From an uncultured Oscillospiraceae bacterium (lineage in GTDB: Bacteria; Bacillota; Clostridia; Oscillospirales; Ruminococcaceae), in the NCBI GenBank assembly GCA_910578965.1, contig CAJTSP010000113.1, forward strand, positions 1 through 8,827: a DNA stretch of 8,827 nucleotides. The letters are read 5' to 3'. The notes under the pieces were generated by a model. The model saw nothing but the letters and a program-made list of their open reading frames with translations. It was not told where the DNA came from and made no database searches. Positions 6,007 to 8,827 of the stretch are shown in pieces. The position numbers were made by a program, and so were the translations under genes. Positions within the stretch are counted from its first letter, which is position 1, and each line of letters opens with the position of its first letter.

Positions 6007-6237
6007 ATGGGTTATGACCCTCTGCGCCGGGTTGCCGGCCTCGCCGCACCGGTTTTGCTTGCCGGCTGCGGCGGCAGCCCCGTTACTCCCCAAAGCGCGG
6101 GATTGGGAATACAGCAGCCTTTATGGGCCTGTATTGCGGCGGAGCGGGCGGCCGACAGGGCTTTAGCTTTACACCCCCTATTGGCCCGTGCAAGGCCCTG
6201 CTTGCGGTATGGCCCGTACACGGCAGACCGCATTTAA
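6007..6237 (+). CDS. Candidate small lipoprotein, 76 residues
   Basis: The ATG at 6007 has AAGGGAG (5992-5998) 8 bases upstream. The first 21 residues form a lipoprotein signal: two arginines (R7, R8), a short hydrophobic stretch (VAGLAAPVLLAG) and a LAGC lipobox with the cysteine at position 21, followed by GGSP. The mature part would be only 56 residues, arginine/alanine-rich, with no recognised domain. The TAA is followed after three bases by the strong hairpin at 6241-6292. Against it: codon use in the second half is undistinguished, no clear promoter is visible, and lipobox-like strings can arise by chance in GC-rich DNA. If real, its product is an extracytoplasmic membrane-anchored peptide next to the CPBP protease gene, which is transcribed the other way. 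Confidence 0.38.
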   Translation: MGYDPLRRVAGLAAPVLLAGCGGSPVTPQSAGLGIQQPLWACIAAERAADRALALHPLLARARPCLRYGPYTADRI

Positions 6238-6240
6238 CAA

Positions 6241-6297
6241 ACAACCGGCGCTTTTGGAACGGGAGACAACCCCTTTCCAAAACGCCGGTTGTTTTGA
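6241..6297 (-). terminator. Terminator of lysA, usable from both directions
   Basis: Arms 6241-6259 and 6275-6292 (ACAACCGGCGCTTTTGGAA and its complement with one bulged base) form an 18-bp stem with a 15-base loop, starting about 30 bases after the lysA stop. On the minus strand it is followed by TTGTTAAA and on the plus strand the arm runs into TTGTTTTG. The U tracts are imperfect, but the stem is the strongest in the region and fits convergent units. Confidence 0.75.
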
Positions 6298-6327
6298 GGG
6301 CGGCCCGCCGTCGGGCAAGGCCATTTT

Positions 6328-7584
6328 TTACCAGACAAGGGTAGCGAAGTAATCCTCCACCGTCTCGGCCCGGCGGATCAGCTCTACCTCGCCGTTCTCT
6401 TTGAGCAGCAGCTCGGCCGAGCGCAGCTTGCCGTTGTAGTTGTAGCCCATTGCGTGGCCGTGGGCCCCGGTGTCGTGGATGGCCAGCAGGTCCCCAAGCT
6501 CGATCCGGGGCAGGATACGGTCTATCGCAAACTTGTCGTTGTTCTCGCATAGCGCCCCCACTACATCGTACACATGGTCGAGGGCGGCCTTTTCCTTGCC
6601 CAGCACCGTAATGTGGTGGTAGGCGCCGTACATCGCGGGGCGCATGAGGTTACAGGCGCAGGCGTCTACCCCGATATACTCTTTATAGATATGTTTTTCA
6701 TGGGTAACACGGGTAATCAGGTGGCCGTAGGGGGCCAGCATGTACCGGCCCAGCTCGGTGTAGAGGGCCACATCCCCCATGCCCGCCGGCACCAGGATCT
6801 CCTCAAAAGCCTGTCGTACCCCCTGCCCGATGAGCTCAATGTTGTTCTCGTTCTGCTCGGGCTGGTACGGGATGCCGATTCCTCCCGACAGATTGATAAA
6901 GGATACCGCAATGCCGGTTTCGCGCTTCAGCTCCACCGCCAGCCGGAATAGGGTGCGGGCCAGGATGGGGTAGTACTCGTTGGACAGGGTATTGGAGGCC
7001 AAAAAGGCATGGATGCCAAACCGTTTGGCCCCCTTTTCGGCCAGCCGGCGGAAGGCCTCGGCAATCTGGGGCCGGGTCATGCCGTACTTGGCCTGGCCAG
7101 GGTTGTCCATCACCTGGAAGCCCTCGTGGCTCTGCCCGAGGGTAAACACCCCGCCGGGGTTATACCGGCAGCAGATGGTCTCGGGGATGCGGCCGATGGC
7201 CCGCTCCAAAAAATCCACCATGGTGATGTCGTCCAGGTTGATGACGGCGCCCAGCCGGTCGGCCAGCAAAAACTCCTCGGCAGGGGTCTCGTTGGAGGAG
7301 AACATGATCCCCTCACCGGTTACGCCGCACCGCTCGGACATGAGCAGCTCGGTGAGGGAGGAGCAATCGCAGCCGCAACCCTCCTCCTTGAGCAGGCGCA
7401 GGATGGCCGGGGTGGGGGTAGCCTTTACCGCAAAATACTCGCGGTAGCCGGGGTTCCAGCTAAAAGCGGCGCGCAGACGGCGCGCATTCTGCCGGATACC
7501 ACGCTCGTCGTAGATATGGAACGGGGTGGGATACTGCGCGGCCACAGTCTCCATCTGTTCTTTGGTTACAAAAGGGGTTTTCAT
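6328..7584 (-). CDS. lysA: Diaminopimelate decarboxylase (LysA)
   Basis: The 418-residue protein is a fold-type III PLP decarboxylase. LysA converts meso-diaminopimelate to L-lysine and CO2, the last step of lysine synthesis, in the cytoplasm. Visible features: FAVKA with the PLP lysine K54, NLSGGIGIPY (231-240) for phosphate binding, TELGR (276-280), LCENND with catalytic C346, and GAHGHAMGYNYN (373-384). Length matches the family (about 420). The ATG at 7584 is preferred, with GAGG 9 bases upstream; a GTG five codons earlier has no ribosome binding site. Two motifs deviate from classical LysA: ELGR replaces EPGR and GAHGHAMGYNYN replaces the usual GAYG-x2-M-x2-NYN. As I recall, this variant is common in clostridial sequences annotated as LysA. 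No other lysine-pathway gene is present, so a different diamino acid substrate is possible. A terminator lies in its leader. Confidence 0.9.
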   Translation of the reverse strand: MKTPFVTKEQMETVAAQYPTPFHIYDERGIRQNARRLRAAFSWNPGYREYFAVKATPTPAILRLLKEEGCGCDCSSLTELLMSERCGVTGEGIMFSSNETPAEEFLLADRLGAVINLDDITMVDFLERAIGRIPETICCRYNPGGVFTLGQSHEGFQVMDNPGQAKYGMTRPQIAEAFRRLAEKGAKRFGIHAFLASNTLSNEYYPILARTLFRLAVELKRETGIAVSFINLSGGIGIPYQPEQNENNIELIGQGVRQAFEEILVPAGMGDVALYTELGRYMLAPYGHLITRVTHEKHIYKEYIGVDACACNLMRPAMYGAYHHITVLGKEKAALDHVYDVVGALCENNDKFAIDRILPRIELGDLLAIHDTGAHGHAMGYNYNGKLRSAELLLKENGEVELIRRAETVEDYFATLVW

Positions 7585-7620
7585 CCTTTTTGACCTCACA
7601 TTTACTCTTCACTCAGGCCA

Positions 7621-7650
7621 CCAAAAAATAAAGGGGCTGCAAAAGCCCCT
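7621..7650 (-). terminator. Intrinsic terminator inside the lysA leader (attenuator candidate)
   Basis: The minus strand reads AGGGGC (7645-7650), a 7-base loop, GCCCCT (7632-7637) and then TTATTTTTT. It lies about 45 nt after the predicted start of the lysA transcript and about 36 bases before the lysA ATG. Directly upstream is a 7-bp hairpin (GCTGGGC/GCCCGGC with one G-U pair). It must be read through for lysA to be expressed from this promoter. Confidence 0.75.
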
Positions 7651-7698
7651 GCCGGGCACTGGTTTTAGGATACGGCCCAGCGTTCAAATCTAAGTTGT

Positions 7699-7728
7699 AT
7701 TGTACGGTTGTCGCGGTACGCCTGTCAA
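7699..7728 (-). promoter_or_regulatory. Promoter of lysA (or of a short leader RNA)
   Basis: On the minus strand the -35 is an exact TTGACA (7723-7728) and the -10 is TACAAT (7699-7704, five of six), with an 18-base spacer. The predicted start is near 7692. The -10 overlaps one of three TTGTACG repeats in this intergenic region. Confidence 0.8.
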
Positions 7729-7799
7729 GAAAAGAGATAAAAAAGGGCGTTTTGTACGGGGATTTTCCCAGCCGGCAGCGCAGCCTTGTACGAAACGAC

Positions 7800-7847
7800 A
7801 AAAATGCCGGCCGGCAGCGCGGGATTGTCCCCGCCTACCGGCCGGCA
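7800..7847 (-). terminator. Intrinsic terminator of the GntR gene
   Basis: A perfect 10-bp outer stem (7805-7814 with 7838-7847, TGCCGGCCGG/CCGGCCGGCA) encloses a 5-bp inner stem (GCGGG 7819-7823 with CCCGC 7830-7834). Five T residues follow on the minus strand (7800-7804). It starts about 14 bases after the GntR stop codon, so gntR and lysA are separate transcription units. Confidence 0.9.
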
Positions 7848-7861
7848 AGCTTATGTTGACA

Positions 7862-8575
7862 TTAGCGCCCCGCCTTTTCGGGCTCGTACTCGCTGCAGTT
7901 TTTTAAAACGGTTGTCAGATTTTTTTGTGAGTCTGCCAAGGTCATCTCCAGATGATGCATAATCGCCTTTTGCAGGCCCGGCTGGTCCAGGTCCTGGATG
8001 GCAAGCAGGATCTGCTTGTGTTCTTCTAGGCTTTCCCAAAAACGGTCCATGTGCTTGACCCCATACAGGTAAAATACCACCAGATGGGTACCCAGATGGC
8101 TGTAAAACTCCGAAATTTTCTCGTTTTCCAGCGTGTCGACCAAAAGGATGTGGAACTGGGTATCCAACTGGTTTTGCGCCGCAAAATACTCGCTTGCGTC
8201 TGCGGTTTTCAGCGATTCTTCCAGTTGCCGGGTGTTTTCTTGCAGCCGCTGCACAAAACCGGCGTCCTGCCGTGCCCGGTTCAGAACACTCGGCGCCGCA
8301 AACAGCTCAATCATCTGCCGGGCCTGCATCATTTCGTGCAGGCCCTTCAGTGTCAGCTTTTTGATGGCTACGCCCCGGCGGGGAATACTTTCCACAAGGC
8401 CCTCTGTAATCAGCCGGTTCAGGGCCTGCTTGATGGGCGTCTCGCTGATCTGGTACCGCTGCGAGAGATCGTGTACCACGATCTTCCGGCCCGGCACCAA
8501 CTGCTTTGTCAGGATGTCCTGTTTGATCTGGCGATAGGCAAGATCCACCAGCAAAGGGTTATCGAAACCGCTCAC
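7862..8575 (-). CDS. GntR-family transcriptional regulator, FCD (FadR) subfamily
   Basis: This 237-residue one-component regulator has an N-terminal winged helix and a C-terminal ligand-binding FCD domain. The helix-turn-helix is at about 12-75: LAYRQIKQDIL, then LSQRYQISETPIKQALNRLITEGLV (37-61) and the wing IPRRGVAI (64-71). The FCD part is all-helical and carries the metal ligands D138-x3-H142, H186 and H208, so it probably binds a divalent metal plus a small carboxylate. The start is GTG at 8575. A GTG nine bases upstream overlaps the Shine-Dalgarno AGGAGG (8584-8589) and cannot serve, whereas 8575 is 8 bases away. Effector and targets are not deducible from sequence, but the palindromic divergent promoter region upstream suggests control of a gene to the right of the window plus autoregulation. 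Confidence 0.93.
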   Translation of the reverse strand: MSGFDNPLLVDLAYRQIKQDILTKQLVPGRKIVVHDLSQRYQISETPIKQALNRLITEGLVESIPRRGVAIKKLTLKGLHEMMQARQMIELFAAPSVLNRARQDAGFVQRLQENTRQLEESLKTADASEYFAAQNQLDTQFHILLVDTLENEKISEFYSHLGTHLVVFYLYGVKHMDRFWESLEEHKQILLAIQDLDQPGLQKAIMHHLEMTLADSQKNLTTVLKNCSEYEPEKAGR

Positions 8576-8583
8576 CGGCAACA

Positions 8584-8589
8584 CCTCCT
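8584..8589 (-). promoter_or_regulatory. Ribosome binding site that fixes the GntR start
   Basis: AGAGGAGG on the minus strand is followed by 8 bases and GTG (8573-8575). The upstream GTG (8582-8584) overlaps this site and the TTG at 8579-8581 is only two to three bases away, so both are unusable. Confidence 0.8.
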
Positions 8590-8748
8590 CTTGGCAAATT
8601 GATCGCGTTTTTTGTGCCGCCCCCCCTGACCCATGGGCTCCTTATCCGCCCCAAAGCCTGCACACCGGCTGCGGCCCCTCTCACAACGGGCCCTGATCCC
8701 CGCTAAAGCTGCTTTTTGCTTTGGCAAGCCATGAGGGTAAAAAAACTC

Positions 8749-8777
8749 TTGACAATATTGTAAATTATCGCTATAGT
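8749..8777 (+). promoter_or_regulatory. Rightward promoter for a gene beyond the right edge
   Basis: An exact TTGACA (8749-8754), a 17-base spacer and TATAGT (8772-8777, five of six) form a near-consensus promoter on the plus strand. Transcription would start near 8784 and leave the window. The -35 is overlapped by the palindrome ACAATATTGT (8752-8761). Confidence 0.8.
8752..8761. promoter_or_regulatory. Candidate operator palindrome ACAATATTGT
   Basis: This perfect 10-bp palindrome overlaps the rightward -35 and the leftward -10. GntR-family dimers bind short palindromes, so it is a natural candidate for autoregulation by the adjacent regulator. Overlap with promoter hexamers could also explain part of the symmetry. 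Confidence 0.4.
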
Positions 8778-8785
8778 AAAGTCAA
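8757..8785 (-). promoter_or_regulatory. Leftward promoter for the GntR gene
   Basis: On the minus strand TTGACT (8780-8785) and TACAAT (8757-8762) are separated by exactly 17 bases. It occupies the same DNA as the rightward promoter, so each promoter's -35 lies at the other's start site. Transcription would begin near 8750, giving a leader of about 175 nt before the GntR start, in which I see no strong structure. Confidence 0.65.
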
Positions 8786-8787
8786 TA

Positions 8788-8817
8788 TTAGATTTTAAAT
8801 CTAAAATCTAAAATTTA
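8788..8817. repeat. AT-rich dyad and tandem AAATCTA repeats
   Basis: TTAGATTTTA (8788-8797) and TAAAATCTAA (8802-8811) form a perfect 10-bp inverted repeat with a 4-base centre. Overlapping it are three tandem 7-bp units (AAATCTA, AAATCTA, AAATTTA; 8797-8817). It lies at the start of the rightward transcript, just downstream of its predicted start site, a typical position for a repressor operator or a structured 5' end. Confidence 0.65.
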
Positions 8818-8827
8818 AAACAAAAAG

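Larger units (their letters stand above)
5731..6327. other. 597-base intergenic stretch between the CPBP gene and lysA
   Basis: It contains the CPBP promoter, a terminator-like hairpin, a six-bp dyad (CCGGCA 5871-5876 with TGCCGG 5894-5899), the 11-bp dyad at 5924-5989, the candidate lipoprotein ORF and the lysA terminator. The CPBP reading frame stays open into this stretch up to 6093, but that is a GC-rich artefact without a ribosome binding site. Confidence 0.6.

Noticed and set aside
5731..6093. 121-residue N-terminal extension of the CPBP protease
   Set aside because: It crosses the extended -10 promoter and a terminator-like hairpin and has no ribosome binding site. The ATG at 5730 has one.
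7585..7700. Lysine riboswitch or T-box in the lysA leader
   Set aside because: The leader is only about 108 nt in total and shows neither the L-box core nor a T-box specifier/antiterminator sequence.
8573..8584. GTG at 8584 as the GntR start
   Set aside because: It overlaps the AGGAGG ribosome binding site itself; GTG at 8575 is 8 bases from that site.
1..8827. CRISPR array, insertion sequence or prophage genes
   Set aside because: No regularly spaced direct repeats, transposase or integrase-like protein, or terminal inverted repeats with target duplication were seen.

Overview
The window looks like chromosomal DNA of a GC-rich, low-redox Gram-positive anaerobe. It is probably an Oscillospiraceae/Ruminococcaceae-type clostridium, though I cannot name a genus. 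Reasons: strong AGGAGG-type ribosome binding sites, TTGACA/TATAAT promoters, intrinsic hairpin-plus-T-run terminators, a clostridial single-cluster ferredoxin, a Firmicute CrtO-like membrane protein and a clostridial-type LysA. I see no transposase, integrase, phage gene, CRISPR array or rRNA.

Layout, left to right. Positions 1-70 hold a promoter and Shine-Dalgarno for a minus-strand gene that starts just outside the left edge. A tRNA-Pro(UGG) with its own terminator follows (107-214, minus). Then comes a 524-base stretch without a recognised gene, holding a tRNA promoter, a possible 25-codon ORF and a plus-strand promoter. The only confident plus-strand protein gene is a CrtO-like membrane protein (739-1281) with its own terminator. 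It converges on a minus-strand ferredoxin (1452-1643). After a 348-base empty stretch there is a leftward block: a CPBP/CAAX membrane protease (4642-5730), a C39-like papain-fold protein whose catalytic Cys and His appear to be replaced (3221-4585), and the branched-chain amino acid exporter pair azlC and azlD (1992-3051, overlapping by 11 bases).

The 597 bases between the CPBP gene and lysA contain an extended -10 promoter, a terminator-like hairpin, an 11-bp long-range dyad and a candidate plus-strand small lipoprotein (6007-6237). lysA (6328-7584, minus) has a good promoter, but a small intrinsic terminator lies between promoter and gene, suggesting attenuation or a short RNA. The right part holds an FCD-subfamily GntR regulator (7862-8575, minus). 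Its upstream DNA is an AT-rich island with two back-to-back, fully overlapping promoters and clear dyad and tandem repeats. It is probably a regulatory switch for gntR and a divergent target gene beyond the right edge.

Most likely points of novelty: the CPBP/catalytically dead C39-like pair, the structured region and candidate lipoprotein between that pair and lysA, the short lysA leader, and the GntR switch. These are inferences from reading by eye; no alignment or folding was run.
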